A DNA stretch of 64,000 bases. Origin: Sporosarcina sp. P34 (GTDB lineage Bacteria > Bacillota > Bacilli > Bacillales_A > Planococcaceae). Location: positions 372,001-436,000 of the forward strand of contig NZ_PDZC01000001.1 in assembly GCF_002743375.1 (NCBI RefSeq), read 5' to 3'. The position numbers and the translations under genes are program-made. Under the pieces are notes generated by a model that was given only the letters and a program-made list of their open reading frames with translations, had not been told where the DNA came from and did no database searches. Shown piece after piece: positions 1-10,046 of the stretch. Each line of letters begins with the position of its first letter. Position 1 is the stretch's first letter.

Positions 1-177
1 CAATCAACTCTTGCTAACGGTGATAAAGTTCAATTGATTGGTTTCGGAAACTTCGAAGTACGCGAGCGTGCTGCTCGTAAAGGACGTAACCCACAATCAG
101 GCGAAGAAATCGAAATCGCTGCAAGTAAAGTTCCAGCTTTCAAAGCAGGTAAAGCACTTAAAGACGCAGTAAAATAA
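1..177 (+). CDS. hup: HU family DNA-binding protein, 3' part only
   Basis: The reading frame is open from the first base to a TAA at 175-177 and gives the last 58 residues of an HU protein of about 90. The DNA-binding arm ([19 protein letters not shown]) and the closing helix ([14 protein letters not shown]) are visible. HU is the abundant histone-like dimer that bends and compacts bacterial DNA. In B. subtilis hbs lies directly before folE (mtrA) and mtrB, as here. The start lies outside the window. Family identity is secure. Confidence 0.96.
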   Translation, partial: QSTLANGDKVQLIGFGNFEVRERAARKGRNPQSGEEIEIAASKVPAFKAGKALKDAVK

Positions 178-192
178 TTTGAGATTTTACAT

Positions 193-254
193 AGGAGTCC
201 GTCCAACAAATCTGTTCGTCAGATGGCCATGGATGGACTCCTTTCCGTTTTTTT
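193..254 (+). terminator. Rho-independent terminator after hup
   Basis: Thirteen-base arms (AGGAGTCCGTCCA at 193-205 and TGGATGGACTCCT at 230-242) pair with one G-U and are followed by a T-run at 248-254. The loop is long (24 nt). It ends HU transcription before folE. Confidence 0.85.
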
Positions 255-356
255 AGTTGGTATACATAAGGAAGTACAAGTAACTATACGGAACGAATGG
301 AATGTGCTAATATTTTGGGGAAATAGGTTTAGTTCTTACAAGGAGGACATGCTGTT

Positions 357-926
357 ATGAAAGAGCAAGATATAAATAAATTAGAACAGGCAGTTACGAT
401 GATCTTAGAAGCAATCGGTGAAGATCCGACTCGTGAAGGATTACTGGAGACACCGAAACGTGTTGCTAAAATGTATCAAGAGGTATTTGAAGGATTAAAT
501 AAAGATCCAGGAGAGTATTTCGATACAGTATTCCATGAGAATCATGATGAAGTCGTATTAGTGAAAGATATTCCATTTTATTCCATGTGCGAGCATCACT
601 TAGTTCCGTTTTTCGGTGTAGCCCACGTAGCATATATTCCGCGTAATGGAGTAGTTGCAGGTTTGAGCAAGTTGGCAAGAGCTGTCGAAACAGCAGCACG
701 TCGTCCACAATTGCAAGAACGCATTACATCCAGTGTGGCAGATGCCATGATGGAAAAGTTGAATCCCCATGGTGTCTATATCATTATCGAAGCAGAACAC
801 ATGTGTATGACGATGCGAGGAATTAAAAAGCCAGGAGCTAAAACCATCACGACCGTCGCTAGAGGAGTCTATGAACATGATGACGTGAAGCGTGCGGAAA
901 TTTTATCTCTTATTCGAACGAACTAA
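357..926 (+). CDS. folE: GTP cyclohydrolase I
   Basis: This 189-residue enzyme converts GTP to 7,8-dihydroneopterin triphosphate, the first step of folate synthesis. Zinc ligands C78, H81 and C150 lie in [10 protein letters not shown] and [11 protein letters not shown], with the catalytic His at 149. Length and motifs are typical of the homodecameric type I enzyme. An AGGAGG site at 341-346 sits 10 bases before the ATG. It is the first gene of the mtrA(folE)-mtrB pair known in Bacillus. I saw no tetrahydrofolate riboswitch in the 100-base leader. Confidence 0.97.
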   Translation: MKEQDINKLEQAVTMILEAIGEDPTREGLLETPKRVAKMYQEVFEGLNKDPGEYFDTVFHENHDEVVLVKDIPFYSMCEHHLVPFFGVAHVAYIPRNGVVAGLSKLARAVETAARRPQLQERITSSVADAMMEKLNPHGVYIIIEAEHMCMTMRGIKKPGAKTITTVARGVYEHDDVKRAEILSLIRTN

Positions 927-991
927 GGTCTTTGCCGAGCGCTTGCTGTATATGCTATCATTAGAATTATATATAGACTGGAGATGCGAAA

Positions 992-1213
992 ATGACACAA
1001 CCAGATTATCTGATTATCAAAGCGAAAAAAGATGGAGTGAATGTCATTGGACTCACGAGAGGCAATGACACCAAGTTTCACCATACCGAAAAGCTGGATA
1101 GAGGAGAAGTCATGATCGCGCAGTTTACCGAGCATACCTCCGCTATTAAGATTCGGGGGGAAGCTGAAATTCATACAGCCCACGGCGTAATTGCGAGTGA
1201 AGAAAAAGAATGA
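992..1213 (+). CDS. mtrB: Tryptophan RNA-binding attenuation protein (TRAP)
   Basis: This 73-residue protein matches the TRAP family along its whole length ([34 protein letters not shown]). Eleven subunits form a ring that binds tryptophan between subunits and wraps RNA carrying (G/U)AG repeats, terminating trp transcription. The KIRG and EKLDRGE segments hold the RNA-contact Lys/Arg residues known in B. subtilis TRAP. The trp genes that usually lie 3' in the supraoperon are absent from this window, so its targets must be elsewhere. The next frame opens inside its stop codon (ATGA). Confidence 0.96.
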   Translation: MTQPDYLIIKAKKDGVNVIGLTRGNDTKFHHTEKLDRGEVMIAQFTEHTSAIKIRGEAEIHTAHGVIASEEKE

Positions 1214-1242
1214 CCGTATCCTTACGGGAATGGAGCTTATTG

Positions 1243-1956
1243 ATGGAAACAAAAGGATTCACTGACCAAGTCGACAATTACATACACCATTTGCGACGGG
1301 CAATTTATCAGCCAGTGGTCGAACGAGATGCGGGGCATGCTCCGATTGACAGGCGAAAAGCTTCGTTGCTCCTGCTGCCTTTACTTAACGGTGAGCAGTG
1401 GACAGATGAGATGCAAACTGCAGCGCTAGCGATTGGTGCCATCCATACGGCTTTTGATGTCCATGATCAAATCGATATCGTAGATGCTTCATCCAAAGAA
1501 CAGCAATTGATGGTTCTTGCGGGCGATCACTTCAGCGGTATCCACTATAAGCTATTGGCGTCAATTCCAAACTTCCATCTCATTCGTTCTTTGTCATTGG
1601 CCGTCGGCAGGATAAATGAATGCAAAACGACATTGTTTCAAGCACCGCCCTCCACTCTTGAAGATCGGTTGCAGTTAATTTCTGAAGTGGAAAGTGCATG
1701 TATTGTGAAATTCTTCGAGGCATTCGGCTTTAGTCACTACACACATATCGTAGAAACAGTCTTTCCACTCGTTTGGCTGCTCGACAGCACAGAGCGTGAC
1801 TTGAATCGGATGAAATTTCCGCATCTAGTGCCGAATACGAATGATACAGAAGATTGGATCGATCAATTACAACTACAGCTGAACAACAGATTAAAGAACA
1901 GCTCTTATTTACATACTGAAGTGCTAGCAGAGTTGCAGAAAATGACGAAACTATGA
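1243..1956 (+). CDS. hepS: Heptaprenyl diphosphate synthase component I
   Basis: HepS is the small regulatory subunit of the two-component heptaprenyl diphosphate synthase; it pairs with HepT to make the menaquinone side chain. The family is poorly conserved. Recognition rests on length (237 residues), segments such as KASLLLLPLL and AFDVHDQIDIVDA, and its place between mtrB and menG-hepT, exactly as in B. subtilis. I chose the ATG at 1243 because GGAG at 1232-1235 is well spaced. The frame also opens at 1210, overlapping the mtrB stop by four bases but with a poor ribosome site. Confidence 0.88.
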   Translation: METKGFTDQVDNYIHHLRRAIYQPVVERDAGHAPIDRRKASLLLLPLLNGEQWTDEMQTAALAIGAIHTAFDVHDQIDIVDASSKEQQLMVLAGDHFSGIHYKLLASIPNFHLIRSLSLAVGRINECKTTLFQAPPSTLEDRLQLISEVESACIVKFFEAFGFSHYTHIVETVFPLVWLLDSTERDLNRMKFPHLVPNTNDTEDWIDQLQLQLNNRLKNSSYLHTEVLAELQKMTKL

Positions 1957-1992
1957 GAAAGAAAACTGAAGTGAAGAAAGAAGGGACAAACT

Positions 1993-2688
1993 GTGGCGGT
2001 CTCAAAAGAAGAAAGAGTTCATGACGTCTTTGAAAAAATTTCGACAGACTATGATAAAATGAATTCCGTGATCAGTTTCAATCAACATATTAAATGGCGG
2101 AGTGATATCATGGCACGCATGAATGTACAGCCAGGCGCTAAAGCACTTGACGTTTGCTGTGGTACTGCAGATTGGACGATCGCATTGGCCCAAGCTGCAG
2201 GCCCTACTGGTGAAGTTATCGGTTTGGACTTCAGTGCCAATATGCTGGATTCGGGTAGAGACAAAGTAGCCCCTTACCCGAACCTTACGTTAGTTCAAGG
2301 TAACGCAATGTCACTTCCTTTTCCAGACAATTCATTTGATTATGTGACGATCGGGTTCGGTCTACGCAATGTTCCCGATTACTTGACTGTATTAAAAGAA
2401 ATGCGACGCGTGTTGAAGCCGGGTGGAATGGCAGTGTGTTTGGAAACATCTCAACCTAAAATACCTGTCTATCGTCAAGGGTTTCGCTTCTATTTCAAAT
2501 ATATTATGCCGCTATTTGGTAAACTTTTCGCAAAGAGCTATAAAGAATATTCTTGGCTACAGGAATCAGCAAATGATTTCCCAGACATGAAAGAGCTAGC
2601 ACAGCTCTTTGTTGATGCAGGATATCAAGAAGTATCCTATAAGTCTTACAGTGGCGGTGCGGCGGCAGGTCATATCGCTTACAAATAA
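1993..2688 (+). CDS. menG: Demethylmenaquinone methyltransferase
   Basis: This SAM-dependent methyltransferase of the UbiE/MenG family (231 residues) carries out the last step of menaquinone synthesis, methylating the demethyl quinone. Motif I is [14 protein letters not shown], and the family signatures [10 protein letters not shown] near the N-terminus and GFGLRNVPD in the middle are clear. Translation starts at GTG 1993 behind AAGGGA. The gene lies between the two prenyl synthase subunits, so quinone ring and tail enzymes are co-expressed; the product feeds the bc complex encoded at 14-16 kb. Confidence 0.96.
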   Translation: MAVSKEERVHDVFEKISTDYDKMNSVISFNQHIKWRSDIMARMNVQPGAKALDVCCGTADWTIALAQAAGPTGEVIGLDFSANMLDSGRDKVAPYPNLTLVQGNAMSLPFPDNSFDYVTIGFGLRNVPDYLTVLKEMRRVLKPGGMAVCLETSQPKIPVYRQGFRFYFKYIMPLFGKLFAKSYKEYSWLQESANDFPDMKELAQLFVDAGYQEVSYKSYSGGAAAGHIAYK

Positions 2689-2708
2689 TGAATACACGGG
2701 AGAAGGTA

Positions 2709-3689
2709 ATGGGGTTGGAAAAAATTAAGTTGATGTCGCTTTATACGGATTTCCGCAAAGATATGTCCTATATTGAAAAAGAGCTTGAGCGTTCCGTGCA
2801 ATCCTCTTCTCCCATTGTTCGTCAAGCTTCCTTGCATTTATTGAAAGCCGGTGGAAAAAGGATTCGGCCGATTTTCGTGATAATGGCTGCTCAATTCGGA
2901 ACGTATTCGCTAGAAAACGCTGCGAAAATTGCGGTATCCCTTGAATTAATCCACATGGCATCACTCGTCCACGATGACGTAATTGATGATTCTGATATGC
3001 GGCGAGGTTTACAAACCGTTAAAGCGAAGTGGAACAATCGAGTGGCAATGTATGCAGGGGACTTCATCTTTTCGCGCGCGCTGACATCTATCGGTACTAT
3101 CGAAAAAGCACCTATCCATCAGATTCTCGCTGAAACCATGCTGGAAATATGCAAAGGGGAAATTATTCAGTTTGATTTCCAACAACAAACGGATCAAGGT
3201 TTGCGCGACTATTTAAAACGTATTAAGCGAAAGACTGCTTTACTGCTGTCCTCTAGTTGTGAACTTGGCGCACTTAGTGCAGATGCAGATGCTCAGACTG
3301 TACGGAAACTAAAGAGATATGGGTATTTCACTGGAATGGCATTTCAAATCATCGACGATATTTTGGATATTACGTCAACGGATGCGGAACTTGGAAAGCC
3401 GGCAGGAAGTGACTTGTTAAATGGTCATATTACATTACCTGTTTTATACATAAAAGATGATGAACAATTCAAGCCCTACATGGAACGTGCGTTTACCGGT
3501 AAGATGAAAGAGTCCGATAGACAATCGATGCTTCGCTATATTCGACAAAGTGGTGCGATTGAAAAAGCACAGCATGTAAGTGATCTGTACTTAACCAAGG
3601 CACTAAAGGAATTAGAAGATTTGCCCAATGGTAAGTCGAAGAAAGCACTGACTCAAATTGCTGATTTTATCGGCCAACGAAAATATTGA
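2709..3689 (+). CDS. hepT: Heptaprenyl diphosphate synthase component II (catalytic)
   Basis: This trans-polyprenyl diphosphate synthase (326 residues) builds the C35 chain of menaquinone-7. Both aspartate-rich motifs are present: DDVIDD (residues 89-94) and IDDILD (215-220), with GGKRIRP upstream. I favour the ATG at 2709, which has GGGAG six bases before it; the frame also opens at 2688, overlapping the menG stop as TAATG, without a ribosome site. It works with HepS two genes upstream. Confidence 0.95.
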   Translation: MGLEKIKLMSLYTDFRKDMSYIEKELERSVQSSSPIVRQASLHLLKAGGKRIRPIFVIMAAQFGTYSLENAAKIAVSLELIHMASLVHDDVIDDSDMRRGLQTVKAKWNNRVAMYAGDFIFSRALTSIGTIEKAPIHQILAETMLEICKGEIIQFDFQQQTDQGLRDYLKRIKRKTALLLSSSCELGALSADADAQTVRKLKRYGYFTGMAFQIIDDILDITSTDAELGKPAGSDLLNGHITLPVLYIKDDEQFKPYMERAFTGKMKESDRQSMLRYIRQSGAIEKAQHVSDLYLTKALKELEDLPNGKSKKALTQIADFIGQRKY

Positions 3690-3779
3690 CGGAGTTTGTT
3701 AATAGTTGAAAGAAAAAGGCGTCAATGGTACGATTTAAAAGGGATAATCCCTATAGAAGATCGAAGGAGTGTTTTAGAG

Positions 3780-4226
3780 ATGGAAAGAACATTTTTAATG
3801 GTAAAGCCTGACGGCGTACAACGTAACCTTGTAGGTGAAATCGTTGGTCGTTTCGAAGACAAAGGATATCAATTAGTTGGTGGGAAATTAATGAACATTT
3901 CTCAAGAACTTGCTGAACAACATTACGGAGAGCATAAAGAACGTCCATTCTTCGGAGAACTTGTAGAATTCATTACATCTGGACCAGTTTTCGCAATGGT
4001 ATGGGAAGGCGAAAACGTTATCTCTACTGCTCGCTTAATGATGGGTGCAACGAATCCAAAAGAATCAGCTCCTGGAACTATTCGTGGAGATTTTGCTGTA
4101 ACAGTAGGCAAGAATATTATTCATGGTTCAGACTCATCTGAGTCAGCAAGCCGCGAGATCAACTTATTCTTTAAAGAAGAAGAGCTTGTGACTTATGACA
4201 AAACAGTGAACAACTGGATTAATTAA
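3780..4226 (+). CDS. ndk: Nucleoside diphosphate kinase
   Basis: This 148-residue enzyme swaps the gamma phosphate between nucleoside di- and triphosphates through a phospho-histidine. The active-site His115 lies in NIIHGSDS, and the N-terminal [15 protein letters not shown] is diagnostic. AAGGAG at 3764-3769 sets the start at 3780; the frame is open for 28 more codons upstream, but those do not resemble the family. Gene order hepT-ndk-cheR matches B. subtilis. Confidence 0.97.
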   Translation: MERTFLMVKPDGVQRNLVGEIVGRFEDKGYQLVGGKLMNISQELAEQHYGEHKERPFFGELVEFITSGPVFAMVWEGENVISTARLMMGATNPKESAPGTIRGDFAVTVGKNIIHGSDSSESASREINLFFKEEELVTYDKTVNNWIN

Positions 4227-4231
4227 TCGCC

Positions 4232-4267
4232 AAAAACAGCCGAGCGAATTTCGCATGGCTGTTTTTC
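4232..4267 (+). terminator. Rho-independent terminator after ndk
   Basis: AAAACAGCC and GGCTGTTTT form a stem with a 14-base loop, and the right arm runs into a T-run. It separates ndk from the cheR-aro operon. A TATACT box at 4294-4299 downstream may serve cheR, but no good -35 was seen. Confidence 0.85.
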
Positions 4268-4341
4268 TTATACATATGACCTACTTTTTCCGTTATACTA
4301 AGAACGTACATAAGAGAGAAGAGGCAACAGGGGGTTGTTAA

Positions 4342-5112
4342 ATGTCTGATTATTCGATGTTAATTCAAGGAGTAAAGAAGAAAACCGGGATCGATTTGTC
4401 TTTGTACAAAGAAGCTCAGATGAAGAGGAGACTCACTTCTCTATACGAAAAGAAAGGTTTTCGTAATTTTAAAGATTATTCTCTAGCTATTCAAACGGAT
4501 CAAGACTTATTGGATGAATTCCTGGACCGCATGACGATTAATGTGTCAGAATTTTACCGCAACGCCTTGCGTTGGGAGGTCTTAGAGAAGAAAATTTTCC
4601 CTCAATTATTGGAGAAAAATAAACGATTGAAAATTTGGAGCGCGGCTTGTTCTACCGGAGAAGAGCCTTATTCGCTTGCAATGGTTCTATCATCCTATCT
4701 TCCTTTGCGTGATATTTCTATTTATGCAACAGACTTAGATGTGGGCGTATTGAATCGTGCCAAAGTTGGTTTATACAATGATCGTGCAATAAAAGAAGTG
4801 CCAAAACCGATCGTCGATAAATTCTTTATAAAAGAAGGTGCTTCTTATCAAGTAGTAGAAGATATCAAGAAGACTGTTACATTCAAACAGCAAAACTTGC
4901 TGGAAGATCGCTATGATACGAACTACGACTTGATCGTCTGCCGTAATGTGATGATTTATTTCACAGAAGAAGCGAAAGATCAGATTTATACCAACTTCTC
5001 CAAAGCACTTAAACCAGGTGGTGTGTTGTTCGTTGGAAGTACAGAACAAATATTCAATCCTGAAAAATATAATTTTGAATCAGTAGATACATTCTTTTAT
5101 AGAAAAAAATAA
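4342..5112 (+). CDS. cheR: Chemotaxis protein methyltransferase CheR
   Basis: This 256-residue enzyme transfers methyl groups from SAM to glutamates of chemoreceptors. An N-terminal all-alpha CheR domain (about 1-75) is followed by the SAM domain with [16 protein letters not shown] and CRNVMIYF. Although it is a motility gene, it sits between ndk and aroC in B. subtilis too, so the location is ancestral. A CheX-like gene lies about 46 kb downstream; the rest of the chemotaxis genes are not in the window. Confidence 0.96.
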   Translation: MSDYSMLIQGVKKKTGIDLSLYKEAQMKRRLTSLYEKKGFRNFKDYSLAIQTDQDLLDEFLDRMTINVSEFYRNALRWEVLEKKIFPQLLEKNKRLKIWSAACSTGEEPYSLAMVLSSYLPLRDISIYATDLDVGVLNRAKVGLYNDRAIKEVPKPIVDKFFIKEGASYQVVEDIKKTVTFKQQNLLEDRYDTNYDLIVCRNVMIYFTEEAKDQIYTNFSKALKPGGVLFVGSTEQIFNPEKYNFESVDTFFYRKK

Positions 5113-5138
5113 TAAACCACGTTACGGAGGAATGGAAT

Positions 5139-6320
5139 ATGCGCTTTATTACAGCTGGTGAATCCCATGGTCCACAGCTTACTGCCATCATTGAAGGATT
5201 ACCTGCACAGATGGAGCTAACTGCTGAGATGATCAATAAAGAATTGAAGAGAAGACAAGGTGGACATGGTAGAGGACGTAGAATGCAAATAGAGAAGGAT
5301 CGGGTAGAAATCTCATCAGGTGTACGCCATGGTAAAACAATTGGCTCACCCGTTACGCTAACGGTGGTGAACGATGATTGGAAACACTGGACAGGTATCA
5401 TGGGCGTAGAACCCCTTCCGGAAGACGTGAAGCCAGAAGATGTAAAACGCCAAATCACACGCCCTCGTCCCGGACATGCGGATCTAGTCGGCGGCATGAA
5501 ATATGGCCATCGTGACTTGCGAAATGTGTTGGAACGTTCATCGGCACGTGAAACGACGATGCGTGTAGCAATCGGGGCGGTAGCAAAACAATTTTTGCGT
5601 CAGCTTGGGATTGAAACTGTAGCGCATGTTACGGAAATTGGTGGCATCGAAACAGATTCTGCTACCTATGCTGATCTTTCCATTGAAGAACTACGCGCTA
5701 TCGTAGAAGAAGATGCAGTATATTGTGCGGACAAAGAAGCGTCTGTCAAAATGACCGAAGCCATAGACGATATTAAAAAGCGCGGTGATACACTAGGGGG
5801 CGTAGTGGAAGTCATCATTGAAGGATGTCCTCCAGGAATCGGTAGTTATGTACAATTCGATCGCAAAATGGATGGCAAGCTTGCAGGTGCTATGATGAGC
5901 ATCAATGCTTTCAAGGGTGTTGAAGTCGGTCTAGGGTTCGATATGGCAAAAATGCCAGGCAGTGAAGTGCATGATGAAATTAGCTGGAATAAAGAGCGAG
6001 GATATTACCGGAAATCCAATCGTTTAGGTGGACTGGAAGGTGGAATGACAACAGGTATGCCGATCGTAGTCCGCGGTGTAATGAAACCAATTCCAACACT
6101 TTACAAGCCACTAGAAAGCGTAGATATTGATACAAAGGAATCTTTCGTAGCAACGATTGAACGTTCCGATCCTTGTGCCGTTCCTGCTGCATCTGTAGTA
6201 GCTGAACATGTCATCGCAACAGAGATGGCTAAAGCAATTATGGAAGAATTCCGTTCGGATACAATGGACGCCTTACAGAAGGATATTGAACAATACAGAC
6301 AATATGTAAAGGAGTTTTAA
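5139..6320 (+). CDS. aroC: Chorismate synthase
   Basis: Last shikimate step: EPSP to chorismate, using reduced FMN. The 393-residue protein starts [12 protein letters not shown] and carries [12 protein letters not shown] and [15 protein letters not shown], all family hallmarks. The start has ACGGAGG nine bases upstream. Called aroF in B. subtilis. It opens a tight run of aromatic genes; aroB begins one base after its stop, so the two are almost certainly co-translated. Confidence 0.97.
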   Translation: MRFITAGESHGPQLTAIIEGLPAQMELTAEMINKELKRRQGGHGRGRRMQIEKDRVEISSGVRHGKTIGSPVTLTVVNDDWKHWTGIMGVEPLPEDVKPEDVKRQITRPRPGHADLVGGMKYGHRDLRNVLERSSARETTMRVAIGAVAKQFLRQLGIETVAHVTEIGGIETDSATYADLSIEELRAIVEEDAVYCADKEASVKMTEAIDDIKKRGDTLGGVVEVIIEGCPPGIGSYVQFDRKMDGKLAGAMMSINAFKGVEVGLGFDMAKMPGSEVHDEISWNKERGYYRKSNRLGGLEGGMTTGMPIVVRGVMKPIPTLYKPLESVDIDTKESFVATIERSDPCAVPAASVVAEHVIATEMAKAIMEEFRSDTMDALQKDIEQYRQYVKEF

Positions 6321-6321
6321 G

Positions 6322-7428
6322 ATGGATAAGTTAACTGTTTCCGTCCGAGATCACCAATACGATGTCTATGTAGGTTCGAATACTTATGAATTATTTTCGA
6401 CTGACTATGCAGAATTGCTAAGTACGACAGATAAAATTGGAATTATTGCCGATGCTCGTGTGGCAGAATTTCATCTCCCTTTATTGCAAGAAGCTTTACT
6501 ACGATCTGGTCGCGAGGTATCGGTGAAAATCGTACCTGGCGGCGAGAAGTGTAAAATGCCAGAAGTTTACGTGGATTGTCAGTCTTTCTTATTGACTGAA
6601 GGATTTACGCGAAATTCCCTCCTTATCGCATTTGGCGGAGGGGCATGTGGGGATTTAACAGGTTTTGTAGCCGCTACATTTATGCGTGGTATTCGCTTCA
6701 TCCAATGCCCGACCACTGTACTTGCGCATGACAGTGCAGTCGGTGGGAAAACAGCCATCAATATGCCGGAAGGAAAAAATATGGTGGGGTCATTTCATCA
6801 ACCCTCAGCCGTATTGTTTGATACTGATGTATTCAACACGTTACCTGCGTCCGAAATGCGTTCAGGTTTGGCGGAATTGGTCAAGCATGCCTTTATTTCG
6901 GATCCATTATGGACGGAGCAATTACTGGAACAAGAACAGTTTTCTACACCTTCTATAAAGTGGCTTGAAAAGGAATTACTTCGTGGCATCAAGGTAAAAG
7001 CGGATATCGTTGGAGAAGATGAGTTTGAGAATTCCACGCGTAAGTTTTTAAACTTCGGTCATACATTGGGACATGCAGTGGAAGCGGCTTCTGGATTCGG
7101 CAGCCTCAGCCATGGAGAGTGTGTCATGATTGGTATGGGGTATGCCTTCTTGCTAAGTGAGAAATATGGTAATATCCCTGAAGGATTCACGAATCGCTAT
7201 CTTCATTTTGCTAACAACAATGGCTATACATTTAAGCCAGTATTCTCTTATAGTTTCGAAGAGTTGTTATCCTATATGCAAAAGGATAAGAAAGCTTCAT
7301 TTGGTAAGATGAATTTCGTTTTATTACAAAAAATCGGTGAACCTTTTGTGAAAGAAATTAGTTCAGAAGAGTGTCAGACTGCATTTGAGGAATTTAAAGT
7401 AAAATTGAAAAGCGAGGGAATCGTATGA
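6322..7428 (+). CDS. aroB: 3-dehydroquinate synthase
   Basis: Converts DAHP to 3-dehydroquinate with NAD and a divalent metal. The NAD-binding GGGACGDLTGFVA and the conserved stretches TTVLAHDSAVGGKTAIN and FGHTLGHAVE (metal-ligand histidines) are present in 368 residues, the usual length. Its ribosome site (AAAGGAG) lies inside the aroC end. The last four bases overlap the aroH start (ATGA), indicating translational coupling. Confidence 0.97.
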   Translation: MDKLTVSVRDHQYDVYVGSNTYELFSTDYAELLSTTDKIGIIADARVAEFHLPLLQEALLRSGREVSVKIVPGGEKCKMPEVYVDCQSFLLTEGFTRNSLLIAFGGGACGDLTGFVAATFMRGIRFIQCPTTVLAHDSAVGGKTAINMPEGKNMVGSFHQPSAVLFDTDVFNTLPASEMRSGLAELVKHAFISDPLWTEQLLEQEQFSTPSIKWLEKELLRGIKVKADIVGEDEFENSTRKFLNFGHTLGHAVEAASGFGSLSHGECVMIGMGYAFLLSEKYGNIPEGFTNRYLHFANNNGYTFKPVFSYSFEELLSYMQKDKKASFGKMNFVLLQKIGEPFVKEISSEECQTAFEEFKVKLKSEGIV

Positions 7429-7790
7429 GTGTTAGGGGAATTAGGGGTGCGACAACAGTTGAAAATGATGATGCATTCGAAGTGTTACAAGCGACAGAAT
7501 CTCTTGTACTCGAAATGGCGGAGGCGAATCAATTCAAACCGGAAGATATCGGTTCTGTAATTGTTTCAACTACAGTGGATGTCAAAGCGGCATTCCCCGC
7601 AAAAGCGATCCGTTCGATTGAAGGGTGGACTTATGTACCGGTCATGTGTACACATGAAATTGATGTGCCTGGCTCTATGCGTAAGTGTATACGCGTCATG
7701 ATGAACGTCAATACTTCCAAAAAACAAGAGGAAATTCAACATATCTATCAAAATAATGCAGTTCAATTACGACCTGATTTACAAAAATAA
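7425..7790 (+). CDS. aroH: Monofunctional chorismate mutase, AroH type
   Basis: Rearranges chorismate to prephenate, the branch to phenylalanine and tyrosine. The 121-residue protein is the trimeric AroH fold, not the helical AroQ type. Active-site residues known in the B. subtilis enzyme are all present at the same numbers: R7, C75, E78 and R90. In B. subtilis the trpEDCFBA genes follow; here hisC follows directly. Confidence 0.96.
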   Translation: MSVRGIRGATTVENDDAFEVLQATESLVLEMAEANQFKPEDIGSVIVSTTVDVKAAFPAKAIRSIEGWTYVPVMCTHEIDVPGSMRKCIRVMMNVNTSKKQEEIQHIYQNNAVQLRPDLQK

Positions 7791-7814
7791 TACAACGTGA
7801 AGGGGAGCGATCTA

Positions 7815-8906
7815 ATGAAGTGGAAACCAATATTACGCACGATGAAACCTTATACACCCGGTCGTTCATTAGCGGAAGTAAAACGTACATACGGCCTGCA
7901 AGAAGTACATAAGCTCGCTTCAAATGAAAACCCTTATGGTTCATCACCTGAAGTCGCAGAATATTTACGTTCAAAGGCAGCTCAATTTGAAATGTATCCA
8001 GATTCTTACACCGCAGGATTACGGGGGAAACTGGCAGAATTCCATCAAATCGATCCAAATGAAATTATTTTCGGGAATGGCTCAGATGAAATTGTTTCCA
8101 TCATTTCCCGCGCCTTACTGCAAACAGGAACGAATACGGTAATGGCTTCTACTACATTCCCACAATACGCACATAATGCAAAAATAGAAGGTGCCGAAAT
8201 TCGTGAAGTGGCTATGCTTGAAAATGGTGATCATGATTTAGAAGGCTTTTTAAAAGCCGCTGATGAAGAAACGGCTGTCATTTGGGTGTGTAATCCGAAT
8301 AATCCAACAGGTAATCTGTTGTCAAGTGACTCCATTAAAAAGTTCTTGGATCGGGTACCTAAAACGGCACTTGTTGTTCTTGATGAAGCATACTTTGATT
8401 TTGTTACAGATCCGACACAACACGACGCTATGACGTGGATTCATGACTATGAAAACTTGATTGTACTGCGTACGTTCTCTAAAGCATACGGACTGGCAAG
8501 TTTCCGCATCGGTTATGGCGTTGCTAACGCGGATATAGTATCTGAGCTTAATAAAGTGCGGAACCCATTCAACAACAGCTCGCTTGCATTAGCAGTAGCG
8601 GAAGTTGCTCTTGCGGATCAGCGATTCCTCCAAGATTGTGTTACGAAAAATGCCGAAGAACGAAAACGATATGTAGACTATGCGCAACAGCACGCATTGG
8701 CCATCTATCCGTCAGAAACGAATTTTGTATTAATCGCCGTCCCTCTAGACGCGGATGCTGCATGCGAGATTTTCATGCAAAATGGATATATTGTTCGTAG
8801 CGGAAATCTGCTAGGCACACCAGGATTCGTTCGCGTAACAATTGGAACGCATGAACAAAATACGGGCTTCTTAAAAGCATTCGATCAACTATTAATTAAC
8901 CAATAA
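7815..8906 (+). CDS. hisC: Histidinol-phosphate aminotransferase
   Basis: PLP-dependent class II aminotransferase (363 residues). In Bacillus this enzyme serves both histidine synthesis and transamination of prephenate or its keto-acid products, which explains its place between aroH and tyrA. The PLP lysine is K223 in FSKAYGLASFRIGY; NPNNPTG and VLDEAYFDF are also present. AGGGGAG at 7801-7807 sets the ATG at 7815; the frame extends upstream to a GTG at 7797 without support. The trp genes normally found just upstream are missing. Confidence 0.95.
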   Translation: MKWKPILRTMKPYTPGRSLAEVKRTYGLQEVHKLASNENPYGSSPEVAEYLRSKAAQFEMYPDSYTAGLRGKLAEFHQIDPNEIIFGNGSDEIVSIISRALLQTGTNTVMASTTFPQYAHNAKIEGAEIREVAMLENGDHDLEGFLKAADEETAVIWVCNPNNPTGNLLSSDSIKKFLDRVPKTALVVLDEAYFDFVTDPTQHDAMTWIHDYENLIVLRTFSKAYGLASFRIGYGVANADIVSELNKVRNPFNNSSLALAVAEVALADQRFLQDCVTKNAEERKRYVDYAQQHALAIYPSETNFVLIAVPLDADAACEIFMQNGYIVRSGNLLGTPGFVRVTIGTHEQNTGFLKAFDQLLINQ

Positions 8907-8918
8907 GGATAGATGACA

Positions 8919-10031
8919 ATGAAAACAACAGTAGCTATAATTGGACTCGGATTGATCGGTGGATCACTAGGTCTAGCATTAAAACGAAATCCAGAAATTC
9001 ATATTGTAGGTTTTGACCGCTCCTATGCAACTGCTGATGAAGCATTTCGAAGAGGAATCATTGACACGGTCGCACCTTCTGCAAAATCAGCCTGTGAACA
9101 GGCTGACTTTGTTGTTTTTGCGACGCCCGTCAATACAACGGTTGCTCTCTTTAAAGAAGCACAAGACTGGGACTTCAAAGAACATGTAATCGTCTCCGAT
9201 ACAGGGAGTACGAAAAAGCCGATTATGGATGCCGCGAAGATCTTACAAGAAAGAGGAATCACCTTTATAGGTGGCCATCCAATGGCGGGATCCCATAAAA
9301 GTGGTGTATCCGCTGCGATGGAACATCTCTTTGAGAACGCCTATTACATCCTGACACCGAATGACACAACGACGGAAAAACAAATCGATGATATAGAGAA
9401 ATTGCTTTCCTCCACCAAAGCGAAATTGATTGTTCTGCAAGCGGAAGAACATGATCGTATGACAGCTATCATCAGTCATTTCCCACATATTGTAGCCTCT
9501 TCATTAGTCGGCCGCTTAGCTGCACAGGAAGCACAACAACCATTCGTGAAAAAATTAGCTGCAGGGGGTTTCCGTGATTTAACACGTATCGCTTCGGCAG
9601 ATCCTGTCATGTGGCGTGATATTACAATTCAAAATCGGGAAGAGTTGTTGTCACAAGTAGACGGTTGGCTCGATGAAATGAATACAATTCGCGTTATGCT
9701 AGAAGACAATAATCCTGAGCGTATTTTCGATTTCTTTGCTCAGGCGAAAACGTATCGCGATCAACTTCCTTCTACAAATGAAGGCGCAGTTCAAGGTGCG
9801 CTATACATGACATTTGATCTACACATCGACATACCAGATCATCCGGGTATCATTTCCGAGATCACGAAAATTCTAGCAGATGCCAATATTAGTTTGACCA
9901 ATATACGTATTGTGGAAACCCGTACCGATGTGTACGGCATTTTAGTTGTCAGCTTCCAATCAGCTGCTGAACGCAGGAAAGCTCGTCAAGTATTGACAGC
10001 AAAAACGGACTATTCTATGCATGTACTTTAA
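8919..10031 (+). CDS. tyrA: Prephenate dehydrogenase with ACT domain
   Basis: Oxidatively decarboxylates prephenate to 4-hydroxyphenylpyruvate for tyrosine. The N-terminal Rossmann fold shows IGLGLIGGSLG; the catalytic region includes GGHPMAGSHKSG. The last about 75 residues form an ACT domain (HIDIPDHPGIISEITKIL), which suggests allosteric control by tyrosine or related amino acids, as in Bacillus. AAGGA at 8905-8909 favours the ATG at 8919 over the one at 8913. It is co-directional with aroA 15 bases downstream. Confidence 0.95.
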   Translation: MKTTVAIIGLGLIGGSLGLALKRNPEIHIVGFDRSYATADEAFRRGIIDTVAPSAKSACEQADFVVFATPVNTTVALFKEAQDWDFKEHVIVSDTGSTKKPIMDAAKILQERGITFIGGHPMAGSHKSGVSAAMEHLFENAYYILTPNDTTTEKQIDDIEKLLSSTKAKLIVLQAEEHDRMTAIISHFPHIVASSLVGRLAAQEAQQPFVKKLAAGGFRDLTRIASADPVMWRDITIQNREELLSQVDGWLDEMNTIRVMLEDNNPERIFDFFAQAKTYRDQLPSTNEGAVQGALYMTFDLHIDIPDHPGIISEITKILADANISLTNIRIVETRTDVYGILVVSFQSAAERRKARQVLTAKTDYSMHVL

Positions 10032-10046
10032 GAGGAGGAGAGCGTA

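Noticed and set aside
242..356. Tetrahydrofolate riboswitch or TRAP site before folE
   Set aside because: The leader is too short and shows neither the conserved THF core nor repeated (G/U)AG triplets.
7791..7814. Remnant of trpEDCFBA between aroH and hisC
   Set aside because: Only 24 bases separate the genes, with the hisC ribosome site; no coding remnant.
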